Shown in pieces: positions 44,980-57,266 of a DNA stretch of 64,000 nt. This DNA is from Didymella arachidicola (Eukaryota; Ascomycota; Dothideomycetes; Pleosporales; Didymellaceae). The notes beneath the pieces are model-generated. The model was given only the letters and a program-made list of their open reading frames with translations, was not told the DNA's origin and did no database searches. Positions within the stretch are counted from its first letter, which is position 1. The number at the start of each line of letters is the position of its first letter. The stretch is from contig CM049988.1 of the NCBI GenBank assembly GCA_016630955.3, forward strand, positions 1,922,001 through 1,986,000, in the 5' to 3' direction. A program made the position numbers and the translations under genes.

Positions 44980-46064
44980 TGTGGTTTTTGTATGTAGTTT
45001 TCGTGAATTTTTATCGTTGTTTTGAGCTGCCCAGCAGTCGAGAAGTACGCGTCTAGCGGTTGATAGTAAGAGTTAAGAGAGAGATAGAAAGTAGGTAATG
45101 TAGAGGGACAAGCCCAACGCCGGAAGGCAACGAGTCTTCAAACTCGACAATAATATCAATAGCGAACAATAAGAACTGAAGAGAAGATCTGGGAGAACCA
45201 GAGGTGAAGGGGAACCTCAGAACGACATCAAGCTAACCAAAGTATGTTGTGCAACCGTTGTCGCCCAATGTCGCGAATCTCATATTAGCACGGATTAAGG
45301 CGCATCGCGCTGGCATTAGTTCGACGTGGCCATCGAGTGGTCGAAATTACATGCCACAACCTTGCACGGCTTTCCAGATCAAAGTGAAACAGCCCCACGC
45401 TGGACGTGGGCGGCGACGCAGGTCCAGTCATTGAGTCTTGGCCCTTGAGCTTGAGGAACACAGTTGGAGAAAAGGGTTTCGGGATGTTTGGCTGGCGGTG
45501 GCCAAATGATTGAGGCTTATTTGCTTGGCGTGTGGCAGTTGCGTACCCATTGGCTGTGAAGGTTTCATTTCTGAAACCAGCCCCAGATCTGCCGGCGGCA
45601 CGGTGGGCGGCACGGACGTGCCACTCTCTGCACCCGCTGTCAAGCGAATGTTCCGACGCACGCTGCTGCAAACGCACGACAGGCGCTGGATGCATCGAAG
45701 AGTAAGGAGTGGGAAGCGCTTCCATCTCGTAATGCGTCGCGGTCGTTTCTTCCAGTGTGTGGTATTTTGCGCGCCAACTCGGCCAAAAGTAGCGAGGCGA
45801 ACGACCCTGTACTTTGCGAGGAACACCTTGACAAAAGAAGTTTCGAGTAAAAGCCTGTGCGTCGATCGTTGTTAAAGACCCACGCTTTCTTGGCTCAATA
45901 GTGCCCATTTACTGCACGCCTGAGCAGGATCTGGGCTGGTCATCACAAAGCACAGTCTTCAGGCTCAACAGAACAGCTTGATTGCTTTACTCTAACGCCG
46001 CATCCACCGATATCGATCCCCCTAGAATCCAGCTCCATCCTTTCATATGCCAGCCTCAAGAAGA
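44980..46064. other. 1.1 kb without a supported gene
   Basis: A 207-codon minus-strand frame (45285-45908) overlaps a plus-strand frame (45510-45875). Neither has a domain, a membrane helix or a convincing composition. The region probably includes promoter and UTR sequence of the four-TM gene. Confidence 0.35.
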
Positions 46065-47060
46065 TCATGGATGGCCATCGGGACCGAGTTTTGCACCGAG
46101 AAAAGCAAGCTTCAAGAGCTTCTCCTCTTTGATCTGCTCTGCATGAGCTTCCATCTCTGCAACGTCCCCTGTACCAATATCGGCTTTGCGTTCGCTCACG
46201 ATGCCATGCAGACTTACAATTGACGCTGATAAAGCCACCTCGGAGGTAGTCAGCTCTCTTCTGGGCGAGGTACAGCGAGAGACCGCCGGTTTGTACCCCC
46301 TTGTCCTTCGCGAAAGGTGTCAGAGCATCTACCACCATACCACGGTTCGTCTCGGTTGCAGCCACGATACCCGGATGCACAGTGAACACTCGGAGATCAG
46401 GCTTCTCGGTATCCAATAACTCTGCCAGTTTCATCATTGCCAACTTGCTGCCAGAGTAGGCGCTCATTCCCGGAAATGTGAACGATGCACCGAGCGTGCC
46501 CAGGAAAATGATGGTGCCGGTCTGGGAGACTTTCAAGTAGTAGTGCACCAAGATGTAGCTGGCTTTGACGTTCAGCTCATAGTCCTTAAACCAGGCGTTG
46601 GGCTCGAGGTCGCCTACGACTCCAGACGTCGTGCTGCCGGCGGCATGAACAAGCACATCGATTGCGCCTAAAGTGCTGGCAACCTCTAAGAACAAGCGTT
46701 CAACATCGGATTCAGAAGTTAAGTCTGCCGTGAGCGCCAGGACATTTGTTAAAGGACTTATGGCTTTGACAGCGGAAGCTGGCTCGTCAAGCAGTGCTTT
46801 ATTGCGTCCAACAAGCACAATGCCTTTGGCGCCTGCAGTCGCCCAGGCGCGCGCAACTTCCTACCCCATGTAAGCAACGCATTGCATCACTGTCAAATGT
46901 GAGTGCTGCCTACTCCTCCAATGCCGCCTGTCGCACCGGTGATCATGACCGTTTTGTCTGCAGCGTTAAGTTTAGGATCCTCAGGGTCAATGCCAGGATA
47001 AATCTCGCGTCTCATCGTCTTTGTGAATTGAAATGGAGCGGTAAGGGCGTGGGAATCCAT
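46065..47060 (-). CDS. Short-chain dehydrogenase/reductase
   Basis: Three exons: 47060-46914, 46860-46218 and 46168-46065 (introns GTAGGC...GGGGTAG and GTAAGT...GGTACAG), giving 297 residues. It starts MDSHALTAPFQFTKTMRREIYPGIDPED. TGATGGIG is at 41-48, followed by EVARAWATAGAKGIVLVGRN. DLTSESDVERLF, HAAGST (the NAG-like motif with His), FLGTLGASFTFPGMSAYSGSK (Ser and YxxxK catalytic set) and FTVHPGIV follow. The last exon gives VNWDVAEMEAHAEQIKEEKLL and ends GAKLGPDGHP. Cofactor choice is not clear: Gly-rich loop plus Arg/Asn after the second strand suggests NADP(H). The substrate is unknown. Confidence 0.88.
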
Positions 47061-48072
47061 GACGGTAGTACTAATAGTAGTCGTAGTGAGGTGAAAAGAG
47101 ATTTTAAAGAAGTTGTACGTGAAGATGGAGGTTGGTCTTTGAATTGCGACTCATCTGAACCGCTGCCAGTCTGACTTATATCATGGTTGACGATGGCATT
47201 AGGTTTTACCAACATCTTAATTGGAGATAGCTGAACAACAACACTGAGGAATTTCGGTACCATCGCGAGCTTCCGGTGTGATGATTGGAAATGGGACTGA
47301 AGCAAGCAGCTCGGCTTCGGCGTGATGGCTTCGCGGCTGTGCTGGTGGCCTGAGCTATCAGGACTGAGAACTTCCTGATTCAGATGTGGTACAGAAGATC
47401 GATTACAAACTTTGCTAATCTGTCAGACAACTAGCGAGTGTGGCACATCATAGTTCCAGATCGTCCAGTAAGCAGAAGTGTGCCTTACGCCGGAAATGCA
47501 GCAGCCTACACGCTACAATTCGGAAAACGAAAGATCCATCCCCAACAACGTGAACATGAAGAGAACTAACCTCATTGACATAGCTGCTGACAAAGTGTAT
47601 TTCCTTTGACCATAAGCAGGCGATGCTCTCCACGGCCCTGTAGTGCATGTGGCAGGTGCGATGCCTCGAGTTTCTTGGTCCAGCCAATGGGACTTCGCAG
47701 CCTTTGGCCCGGAAACCCGCCCAGTCCTGTACCACCGTAATCCACTCCCGGTGCCTCAAAGAGATGATAGTTATCCCCAGCCTCTGCAACTCGTTCGTCC
47801 ACATGCTGTATACGATCTACCGTTATCCGTATTTAGACTTGAGGAAGGCGAGCAGACGGTCTTAGGGCACAGAGGGCGTTGCTCGAACGACACCATTGCA
47901 TTTTTCTGCTCAGATTTGTCTATAAATCACTATAGGTCGCTAAAAGCACGACGATTTATTTACTTAGTCCTATTGAAGGTCATAATAGCGGACTGTTAGT
48001 CAGGTAGGTAGTCGTCAGCAACTCCACCTATAGTGATCAGATTATGAAGAGCTAGCCCTTGATTACGGACTA
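47061..48072. other. 1.0 kb without a supported gene
   Basis: Overlapping frames of 70-118 codons on both strands around 47448-47999 lack domains. The AT-richer stretch 47880-48050 looks like decayed sequence. Nothing further supported. Confidence 0.35.
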
Positions 48073-48804
48073 CTAAACCAACCCATCTAAAACGTCAAGT
48101 GCCTTGTTCATGATGTAACTTTCATACCCCGGTTCTTTCGACGCATACAACGGTCCGCTCGCGATCTGCTGAACAGCAGCCGCTTCGGCAGCGATCCGTC
48201 TCTCAGTGCCAGTCTGACCCCACAGACATCGGAATGATTCATGGGCCTCATCCTCGTCGATTTTCAAAGCCTCTAACCTTGTATTTGCTTCAGCAAACAA
48301 AGACCTGTAATGCTCCGGAGTAACCTTGTGTTCTCGGTGCTGGCTGTAGCTTATCATATGCCTTGTGGACTCTCCGGGGAGATTAAACCATACCGGGCAG
48401 TTTGGCGCTGGACATCGAAACGGCGAGAGCTGTTCGCATAAGTTCTGCCTCTCTGCTGCTGTTATGAGCATGACCATAATCGTGTGCCTGAGCTGATAGT
48501 ACTGAAGCCTTTTATGAATCATATACTCGTACGCTCCCAGGGGCCCACAAAAGATTTTGACTGATAACAAAACTCGCGTTTCGGGATCGTTGTTTCGCTC
48601 CTCCCATTTAGTGGCGACGTTCGGTTTCATAGCAACTGAACGTTGGTGCCATATACTTCTTTCTGCTTGACCGTCGCGGCGACCCGATGTCTTTATGAAA
48701 GAAAACAAAATTTCTGTTTTATGACAACACCTGCGAGCCAGTCTTTTGAAGACCTCGGGCGGTAGGTTGCCGGGTGGGCGCAAAAAGCCGTTACATTGAA
48801 TCAT
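48073..48804 (-). CDS. Hypothetical protein with a C2H2-like segment
   Basis: A 243-codon open frame starting MIQCNGFLRPPGNLPPEVFKRL. The segment FRCPAPNCPVWFNLPGESTRHMISYSQHREHK (about 133-164) has Cys-x4-Cys then His-x6-His-like spacing and could bind zinc. The C-terminal half is helical (YRSLFAEANTRLEALKIDEDEAHESF, then ERRIAAEAAAVQQIASG). No family recognised. The start could be an internal Met if the N-terminus is an exon boundary. It lies 36 bp downstream of a broken F-box-like fragment on the same strand. Confidence 0.5.
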   Translation of the reverse strand: MIQCNGFLRPPGNLPPEVFKRLARRCCHKTEILFSFIKTSGRRDGQAERSIWHQRSVAMKPNVATKWEERNNDPETRVLLSVKIFCGPLGAYEYMIHKRLQYYQLRHTIMVMLITAAERQNLCEQLSPFRCPAPNCPVWFNLPGESTRHMISYSQHREHKVTPEHYRSLFAEANTRLEALKIDEDEAHESFRCLWGQTGTERRIAAEAAAVQQIASGPLYASKEPGYESYIMNKALDVLDGLV

Positions 48805-48840
48805 GACCCGAACGACTCAAGGAAAGCTTGCATGCAGCCT

Positions 48841-49211
48841 CTACCAGAAGTCGTCGAAACACTTCTCCAGTCTCTCTACTGCTCTATGTTTCTCCTCGAA
48901 TTCGAATTCGAATTCTTCGACAGTATCGTCCGCGATGTGATATTTCCTTAGCCAGTAATCTGCGTCTATGCTCCTAAATTGAACTTCCAATTGCTCGACC
49001 ATCGGCAGGAACCTAATGTCGTGTCTTGAATCGCCGGGAAACAGTCTCGTGATATCCAGTCTGCATCGACACAGTACCAGGTATCTGAACTGGAGAAGAA
49101 CAGTGTTTTTGCTTCAGATTGCATGTACGATGATGTATGCATGAGGTTTAAGAGCGTCTGATTGTCATAGAAGCGGATGATCTGAAGCTTTAACTCTGCT
49201 GGTAATCGCAA
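48841..49211 (-). pseudogene. F-box-like gene fragment with frameshift
   Basis: It opens LRLPAELKLQIIRFYDNQTLLNLMHTSSYM, a typical F-box-like helix pair, with no upstream Met in frame (possibly a preceding exon ending near 49254). After WYCVDADW at about 49063 the frame must shift by one base to continue as DITRLFPGDSRHDIRFLPMVEQLEVQF and an acidic tail EFEFEFEEKHRAVERLEKCFDDFW ending at 48841. The tail is encoded by a (GAATTC)n-like microsatellite at 48900-48915. Either a frameshift or an unseen intron separates the halves. Confidence 0.5.
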
Positions 49212-50338
49212 AAAACAGGAAAGTTGCGATTCGATGATTCGGTTGCTATTGCAGGAAGGACAAAGTGCGAGAAGGGAATTTGCAGCTCCCCTTCGCTTGT
49301 GCTGCGCGAACTCATATCAAGCGGTCTTTCCCATAAATGCTTGGGAATTGCCCGATACATGGTGATTTCAAGTTGCGCACCGCGTCAAAGATCATGGTCG
49401 AGAAAGATCTCGCTCTTAGGGCGTGCAATGAATAAGACTTCTCTTCGTTTCTATCTTAGTGTTTTGAGTTCCATCTGCTGTGATATCCATCCGTAGCGAC
49501 ACTCATCGAGTATTGCCTGCTAGCCCTTGGAAGAGAGGCCGGTGAGCGGGAGTGTTTTCGAATGCACTTGGGTGACACCATGAGCAGGAAGGCCACAACC
49601 TGTATATTTCGCGATCGTCTTGCTCTACATGCCTTTTTCGGCACATCAATAGTCATGAATGGGGTGGCGATTGCCGAAGAACGAGGCTTTGATGTACTAC
49701 CAGAAGCTCTCGACGGCCATTGTGGAGTGCTGGGCGTTACTCTCGGAAACTGGGCATGCTTCACCGTTGACATCATGCGCGTGAAATAACTGTTCTGTGT
49801 GCACACATTATGCGAATATTTCGATTAGACATTGGGTCAGTTGGAGATAGAGGGTGAAGCTGTAATGACTCGCGATATAAGGAAGTAGCGGGGTAGTTGC
49901 CAGCGTGCTCACACAAACAGACACAAAGTAGCAGCGCTCAAGATTGTAACATTCTCGTGTATCGTATCACTTCTGGTATTCTTCTTGTGGCCTACGCAGC
50001 GTACTCGATGCCAGCCTGAACCAAGAACCCCGGACAACAAAGCAAACTACAAATAAAAAGTGAGTCAAGTAGGACGCCGAAGCTATGCAAACCACCAGCC
50101 CAACCGTCTAATGATGTTTGCCCTTTTGCAACCCAAAACGCCATGCTATGCAAACTCTGCCTGCAAAACTCTCCCAGTGTCCTTTCTCTTACTGTAACGC
50201 ACTGCTCGGCCGATCAAATTGCGCAATGTTGTTACGCATACTCGGACTCGTCAAGCCTCTCCTCCTCCTAACCAAGCTCCCATACTCACTCTTCCTCTCA
50301 TTCTTCCTTTCATTCTCACCATTCGGCCCAGTGAACTC
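49212..50338. other. 1.1 kb without a supported gene
   Basis: Small frames only (for example 49562-49789 plus, 49456-49806 minus), with no domain. It may include the missing 5' exon of the F-box-like fragment and the 3' UTR of the kinase. Confidence 0.35.
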
Positions 50339-53300
50339 CTACTCCGCTGTGCTTCCCCTCCGAGCCGCATTCACACCGGTCTGCATCTCGCCTCCGCTTG
50401 TATCGCGCCGACGTCTCACGATCTGCAGTCGTGGCAACGGCGTCCCCGGTGTGCCCACCAGATGACTGTCCTGGCCGCCAGGCGCATCGTTCTCGAGGTT
50501 GAAGTTGCTCTGTCGCCGCTTGTTGATCGCGTCACCCAGTCGCCCGGCAGCGTGCTGTGCGCGTGCTTTGGGTAGTCGGGAACGTTCGGGCGCGCCGGGG
50601 CGGGAATGCGCCTGCAGGTGTAGCAGCGAAGACGAAGCGTCACGCGATGCAGGACGTGCAGTTGAGGGACGAGGTGTGGTTGTGGGTGAGGCGAGGGCGG
50701 CGAAGGAAGTGCTCGAGCGTGCAAGAATGGGCGTCTTAGAACCACGAGGGGCGGATTGCGGGGTCGTGTTAGGGTCCTCTACAAGGTCCCACATGGAGCT
50801 GGAGGATTGAGTCCGTGTGATATGGCGATCTCGGCCGCTGCCTGGTGTGGCCATTGGTGGGACAAGAAAATTGTTACCGCCTTTCAAGCTCGTGGGCGTG
50901 GGCGGTGTGAGGCCAAGGCCGGTGCTTGCCAGCGTGGAACCACTACTCGATCCAGAGCCGTCGCGACGGCCAGACGAGGAAGCAGGGCGGCGAAGGTTCA
51001 TGCCGATATTCGATGCCCGACTAAGGCTGCGCTTGCCACTGGACGCTGTGTTGAGCCCGTTGAGCTCGACCTCGTCACAGGCCTGAACAAGTTCTTCGGC
51101 CATCTGCCGCACAAGGACAGCAGGGTCCTGCTCCATGAGCCAGGTAATGCGCTCATAACATCCAAAGGCACGAATGAGCCAACATCCCTCGTCCTTAGCA
51201 TCGCAGATTGTCCGCAGAATGCGAAGCAGGTTCAATCGTGTGACAGCATCCTTATGGTTGAGCTTCTGCTCGGTGCGTGAGAAGATCTCAGGGACGGCAA
51301 GCGATGCGGCGATGGGGGGCGAGAGACGGACGAGCTTCTGGAGCGGCTCGAGCATGTTTTCGAATGTCGATCGTGACGGCCCAGAGGATGTATACGCCGT
51401 GATAATTGCAGAGGTAAAGTTTGATTGGGCGGAGAGCAGGTATTGCTCTACCCGAGCCGTTTCTTCCTGAAGCCTTAAACTTGTTAGCCCTGTTTCTGTT
51501 CCTGGACCGACGGTGAGCACATACCAGACAAAGATGGCGTCCAAAGCCGTCACTGCCCAATTGACATCGCCAAGCAGTGACACATAGAACGCCAGACCCT
51601 TTGCATCCCAAAGCATCTTTCGAGAGACTTTGCCAGAGTTGACCATCTCGAGCAAGACAGGTAGAGCAAACTCCTTGAGAGGACCGCCATCATTGACGAC
51701 GTCCTTCAGGAGGGGGATGATGTCAGACAATGCTGCCTCTTCCTGCCTGCTCTTGTTGTGACGGCAAAGATTATACATAGTGTTCAGAATCTGATTCGAG
51801 ATTTCGCGTTGAAATGGCGGCATACGGTTCGAGTCGTTACCGGTTCTGCTGCTCGTCTTTGACCCAGACTGGCGTGTGGCCTTGAGCAGCTCGATGAGGA
51901 TGTCTATGGCATTCGAGTTCTGCAGTGCTTCATGGGTTGACGACAGCGAGCTAAGGTTCTTGATGAACTTCAGCATCGTGATCTGGTGCGGCGGCGCCAT
52001 CTTGCGCAGATCTTTGAGCACGCCTGTGACTGTTAGCTGGAATGTCCCAAGTTTAGATGCGCCATACATACGCTTCAAGATCATTCGATCGGCAACGAGG
52101 TCCTTGACATGGCTCTCTGCTTGACTGAAGATGAGGAAGATGTGTACAATCCTGCCGACAATGAGTCTAGCAACCTCACCGTCTTCTTCCACCATCCTGT
52201 TGAGCACCAATGACAGCGGGTACAAGACGCTGCTCCTGCTGAAGATTCTGCAGAAGTCGTTCTTTGGCGTGGGACCCTGCAGCTCAAAGACACCGTAGAC
52301 TCCATTGACGCCGATCAAGACTAGATCGCGCTCCGCGTCAATGTCCTCTTCGAGGAATTCCACAAGCACGTTAATACCACCGCAACCGATGAACATCTGC
52401 ATGGTGAGTGTGCTGGTCTGGTACATCTGGCGCACGAAGGCCGCGGCTTCCTTGCGGATGTCACTTGGGTACCTCTTGTATGCATATTGGCAGATAGTAG
52501 GTATGCCTCCCAAGAAAGACAGGCTTTCCTGAGCCTCTGCATCCTCCAAGATGATCAAGTTGATGATCTTGAGCAAAGGTAGCACGAGGTCGTGTGGTGG
52601 GACGTTGCTCAGGATCTCTAAAACTGGCAGCATACCGTGGCTTCTGAGGATGATGGAGCGCTTGTCTGGTGCCTCATACAAGACCTGTAGGAGCTGATCT
52701 GCGATATCGAGGAGTACGTCGTCGGGCTGACTAAGCTTCAAGCAACTGACCAAATGCTCCGTCAATTTCGTTAACCGGTCGTCGCGATCTCGAGCAACGT
52801 TATTCTCGAGATTGATAGTGTCCAGACCGTCTTCGAGATTCGCAAATGGATCCATGTCGTCTTCATCTGCAATCATGAAAGAACCTGACATCTTTGTGGT
52901 GATCATGGCAAGACTACTGTGTTCACTACCGCTGTCGCTTTCGGTTGTTGTAGTCAGCACAGAATGAGGACCGCCCTTGATGTCACCAACAATCTCAGAG
53001 AAGTCGTCGCCCTCATCTTCGGCGTACTTCTGAATCTCGATTTCTGACTGCGAACGCTGTAGCTTGTGGTTCGAAATCGTACTTCCTGAACGCTGCCTTA
53101 TTGTGCCGTTGACCTTAAGATCTCGCTGTTTTGGTGCAGACTTTAGATCACTGGGATGAAACAGCCGTGGCGAGAAGGTATCTGCAGGTGAGCTGGACGT
53201 TGCGGTCGCAGATTGAGGGTGCTGAGGCACGACCACAAAAGGCTGCGAGTGCTGCATCGCCTGCACACGTTTCTCGAAAGCGTCCTGGTCTGTGGGCATA

Positions 53301-55123
53301 AGATCTGAGTAGTCCTCCTCTTCTGAATTTTCACGGAAGACTTGGCTGTTTCGATTGGACGCAACCGGCCTGGCCCTGGGAGTTTGAGATATTTGAGGCA
53401 CACCGCGAAGGTAGGCAGTCTTAGGTTGAGCGTCGAAGCTGCGACGGGGTGTTTGCTCTTCGTGATTTGATGCGTTCGAAGACGACCTGGAGTTCGACGT
53501 TGATGTTGATGCAGACGTTGAGGATCTCGTCTTGGGTGTGGCAGGCGTCTTGGTTTTGGCTTGTGGTCGTGGGCTAAAGGGGCTGGCAGTACCCTGTAGG
53601 TGCTGCAAATTCAGCGGAGTCCTCATTGTGGCTTCACCATCACCACCTTCCGGACCGTCAACTACGGATTCGAAGCTGGCAAAAGCCTTCAGTTTGTCCC
53701 CTGAAAACAGCCCTCCAAAGTTGTCTTGTGGCTTACGGTGCGACGGCATCTTCAAGGCGCGCGACGATATACTTTCGGCGAAGTCATTGTCCCAGTTGTC
53801 GTCTTGGTCGAGCTCTGGTGAGCGGAATGCCTCGGCGGTGGGCCTCGACTTGGAAATATTTAGCTGGTCGACATTCGCGGGTGGTCTGCGGGCCGCTAAT
53901 GCAGCACCGTTTGCATGTGCGGGGGATGGAAAGTGTTGTGAAGGTCTCTGCACGCCGGATGCCAGCCGTGAACTTTTGCGCAGGGAATTTGGCGACTTCA
54001 AAGCCTCATTCCACTCCTGCACCGACTTCACAGCTTCTTGGTATTCAGTGGGCTTCGCGGGTACGGCGGCGACGGTCTTCTTTACGCTCATGATCCATGG
54101 ATGCTTTAGCAATCGTTTCGCGGAGATACGAAGGGTGGGGTTCTTCTGAAAGCACTCCATCAGAAATTCACGGAGCAGCTGACTTTGTTAGCAGTGCATA
54201 GGTCGTTTGTGATATGTAGTACATACAGGTGAAGCACTACCAGGGATCGGCGGGTGCTCATCGTTAACGATTCTGAACAAAGCCTGCATTGGCTGCAGCT
54301 TGTGGTAAGGCGGCTTGCCCTCGATCAGCTCAATGACGGTGCAGCCTACGCTCCAGATATCTGAAGCTGTGGTAGCGCCAGAAAGTTCGATAACCTCGGG
54401 CGCCATCCAGTATGGCGTGCCCACCACGCTGGATTGATCCAAGCCAGATTGCTTGGTGGCCACGCCAAAGTCCGCCAGCTTTACCAGCCCTTCTTTCGTA
54501 GTCAGGATGTTGGCGCCCTTGATATCCCTGTGGATGACACCCTGCTCGTGGAGGTAAAGCAGGCCGTTCAGGACCTGAGACATGTACAAAGCGACAAGAT
54601 TTTCCGGGAACTTTCCAAAGTTCTTACAGATGCTATGCAACGAGCCATTCTCGCAGTACTCCAAGATGATGTACAGGCTGTCCGGGCTGCGTACAAAGCC
54701 CTGGTACTTGACAATGTTGGAGTGGTTGAGATTCTTCAGCAGATCGATCTCCATCTCCATGTTCTTCAAGTCGGCGGCGCCCAGGTTCTCCAGGCGCACT
54801 TGCTTGATGGCAACCGTCTCGCCGGTGCCCCAGTTGAGTGCGCGGTACACGCTGCCAAAGGCGCCCTTACCGAGGCAGTCGCCCAGCTGGTAGTCCTTGA
54901 GACCGACGACATCCTGGGCGGCCCGCTGCGCTGCGCCGTCTCTGCTGGGCCGCTGCTCGCGCTGCTCGCGGTCGACGATGCGGTCGCGCGTCTGTGGGGC
55001 GTGGTTGGAGGACGTCGAGGCCTTCTTCTCGTGGCGCGGCGTGCCTGGGTGGGCGCTGGGTGGCTGCGAGGAGCGCGAGCTGGACGGCCCATGCTGTGGC
55101 TTTGAGGGGTTGTGAGACACCAT
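50339..55123 (-). CDS. sepH: SepH/Cdc7-type septation initiation protein kinase
   Basis: Two exons, 55123-54227 and 54178-50339, with a 48 bp intron (GTATGT...GCTAAC...GTCAG), give 1,578 residues. The Ser/Thr kinase domain is at about 78-330: GKGAFGSV (85-92), Lys107 in VAIKQ, HRDIKGAN (198-205), DFG (218-220) and APE (241-243). Kinase closing sequence LKHPWI is in exon 2. A long Ser/Pro-rich region and a helical ARM/HEAT-like region follow (SLSFLGGIPTICQYAYKRYP, EFALPVLLEMVNSG), with a basic Ser-rich tail. This is the layout of Cdc7 (fission yeast) and SepH (Aspergillus), MAP3K-epsilon relatives of the septation initiation network at the spindle pole body. It is longer than SepH as I remember it; the tail is poorly conserved in the family. 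Confidence 0.92.
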
Positions 55124-56336
55124 GGTGGGCGCGCGCTCGCTTGTCGCTGTCGCGTATCACGTCCGTCTGGCGCGCGGCCAGCTGCCGGCAAAGTGGCTTG
55201 AGGGCGGCCGGCTGCCTTGTTTGCGCGGTTGTCTACGTCTGCTCGCGGCAGCGGTCGAAGGCGGTGAGTGTGGTCGTTGCGGGGGTGGGTCGCAGGCTTG
55301 GGCGCTCATTCCTCCTCGTGCAAGTGGCTGTGGCAGAGGATGCAGTCGAATCCTGCGCGCTGTTGTTGTCGGCGCCGGCGCGCGATGGCTGGCGGGGTCT
55401 GTGGCAGACGCCCGGTGCGTTAGATGGCAGATTGAGCTGCTCGCGTGTTTGGGGACCCCAGCTGCGAAGGGGGACGGGCGCTGTGATGTAATTGTGCTTG
55501 TGCCCAACGTAGCCTGCTACTGCGAAGAGAGGCGCGCGATGGAGAGCTCTGCGGGCGACGCCTGGCCTGCGGCGTGCACTCGAGCATGCGGGGTATGACG
55601 ACGGAGTGGGTGTGGGAGAGAGTCAGTTGCGGTGAGACAGCTGCATGCTGCATGTTCGAAACCAGCTAGGCTTCGCTGGAGTGGTGGCGGCTTGACAGCA
55701 CACAGCACATCCCTTCGGCGGCACCACCATGCATTCACGGACCATGGGCAAGTTATATGCCTCACGGTAGTGCGACGCGTCTGGAGGAACACATGCCATG
55801 AATCAGCTACCTGCATGAGCAGCGGTCCCGCGCCTCTCACGAACTCACGTGCAAACAGTCTTTGTCGTCCCCCCTGTTCATCAGATGAGTCTGATGAGAC
55901 GCAGATCTGGGGCAGGCCAATGTCTGGCCTCAAAGAAGATGGTGCCGACTGGAATTAAGAATTGCATGCCAGTGGCCGTCTCGACGACCGTTGATCAAGC
56001 CCCAACAACATTCCTGGTCTGCAAAGTCAGGGTTTAGGGGTCATCTGTCACCTCGTCCCTGCACGCCACTATTGGACCCTCGAGCTTAGTCAAGCCTTGA
56101 CAATCATCGCGTCTCAAGTCGGAAATGGCACTACTTACATATGCAGGGCAGAAATGATGGATGGATGACGCATCTGAATAAGCGATCATTGGTACCGAGC
56201 CTGCGAGGAACGCTGCGCGGCTGTTGCTGGTTGATCAGGGTATCATCGCTTTCATTGTGTTTGAGCTATCCTTTTTTTTTTTCGCCAGACGTCGCCTATA
56301 TGCATAACCATTAATCGTAGGTCGAGTGGTCGCCGC
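55124..56336. other. 1.2 kb upstream region of the kinase
   Basis: Large overlapping open frames on both strands (GC-rich, 55124-55650) look compositional. No domain seen. It probably holds the kinase promoter and 5' UTR and the 3' flank of the next dehydrogenase. Confidence 0.4.
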
Positions 56337-57266
56337 TTATCGCCCAGCAACAACGTTCAGCACACCACCGTCGACCGCGATGATCTCGCCATTAACATAC
56401 GTGTTTTTCGTAAGGAAAAGCACGGCCTGTGCCATCTCCTCATCCTGACCGGCGCGGCCCTGGGGAACGTGGCCCTTGTCCTGTATCTTCTCATCCGGCA
56501 CGTAGCTCTTCTGGTTCTCGTCGCTCTCCTTGGCTGTCATCTCTGAAGGGAAATACCCGGGAGCGATTGAGTTGACCCTGACCCTGATCTTCTGGAACTC
56601 TGCCGACATGAGCTTGGTCAAGTGAACGGTACCACCCTTCGCAGCGTTGTAGCTGAAGTGGCCTTGGGCATGGCGCATAATACCAGACATCGAGCTGATG
56701 ACGATGACTGACGCTGACAGATGGCCATGGGTCTCAGTGCCTGCCTGGAGCAGAGGCAGCAAAACGACAGTGGTGAAGTAGACGGAGCTGACATCAGTGT
56801 TGTAGGTGTTTGCCCAGTCCTCGAAGGTCTCGTTGTTCCAGAGCTTCTGCTTCATTTCGGTGGCCTTCTCCGCGTCAGGCTCGGCCTTCGCACTGCTGAT
56901 ACCCGCGGCAGCGACAAGAAGATTAATGTACTTCTCTCTCTTCGATAGTTCCTCGTACATCTTCTCGAGGTCCGCCTTCTTAGTGACATCGCATGGGCTG
57001 AGTGCGATTATCGAACCTCCTTCCTTGGGGTCGTGGCTTTTGACCGCCGTCTCGAGAACTTCCTGACGACGACTTGTGATATAGACTCGCGCCCCTAGAA
57101 TCACGAATTAGGAAACACAAATTCAGACGGGTGTATGGGTCTTGCCATTGGCGGCCAATGCCTGTGCAGCCATCAGGCCAATGCCTGAGCCACCACCAGT
57201 GACCACACAGACATAGTCCTTGACTGAGAACAGCTTGGAAGCTTGGAGGTTGTGTGTGCTCGCCAT
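56337..57266 (-). CDS. Short-chain dehydrogenase/reductase with a GC-AG intron
   Basis: Two exons, 57266-57146 and 57094-56337, give 292 residues. It starts MASTHNLQASKLFSVKDYVCVVTGGGSGIGLMAAQALAANG. The 51 bp intron begins GCAAGA and ends TGATTCTAG; joining it gives NGARVYITSRR, the expected second strand of the Rossmann fold. No GT donor gives this frame with a normal length. TGGGSGIG, AAAG (NAG-like), SSMSGIMRHAQGHFSYNAAKGG (Ser and YxxxK) and RVNSIAPGYFPSEM are all present. It ends YVNGEIIAVDGGVLNVVAGR. Classical SDR, probable cytosolic reductase, substrate unknown. Confidence 0.9.

Noticed and set aside
47448..47999. Possible HET-like or other coding fragment
   Set aside because: Overlapping frames on both strands without any motif I can name.
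54434..55105. 223-codon plus-strand frame opposite the kinase domain
   Set aside because: Exact antisense of a strongly conserved kinase; no independent evidence.
55122..55598. 158-codon frame upstream of the kinase
   Set aside because: GC-rich 5' flank; mirrored open frames on the other strand; no domain.
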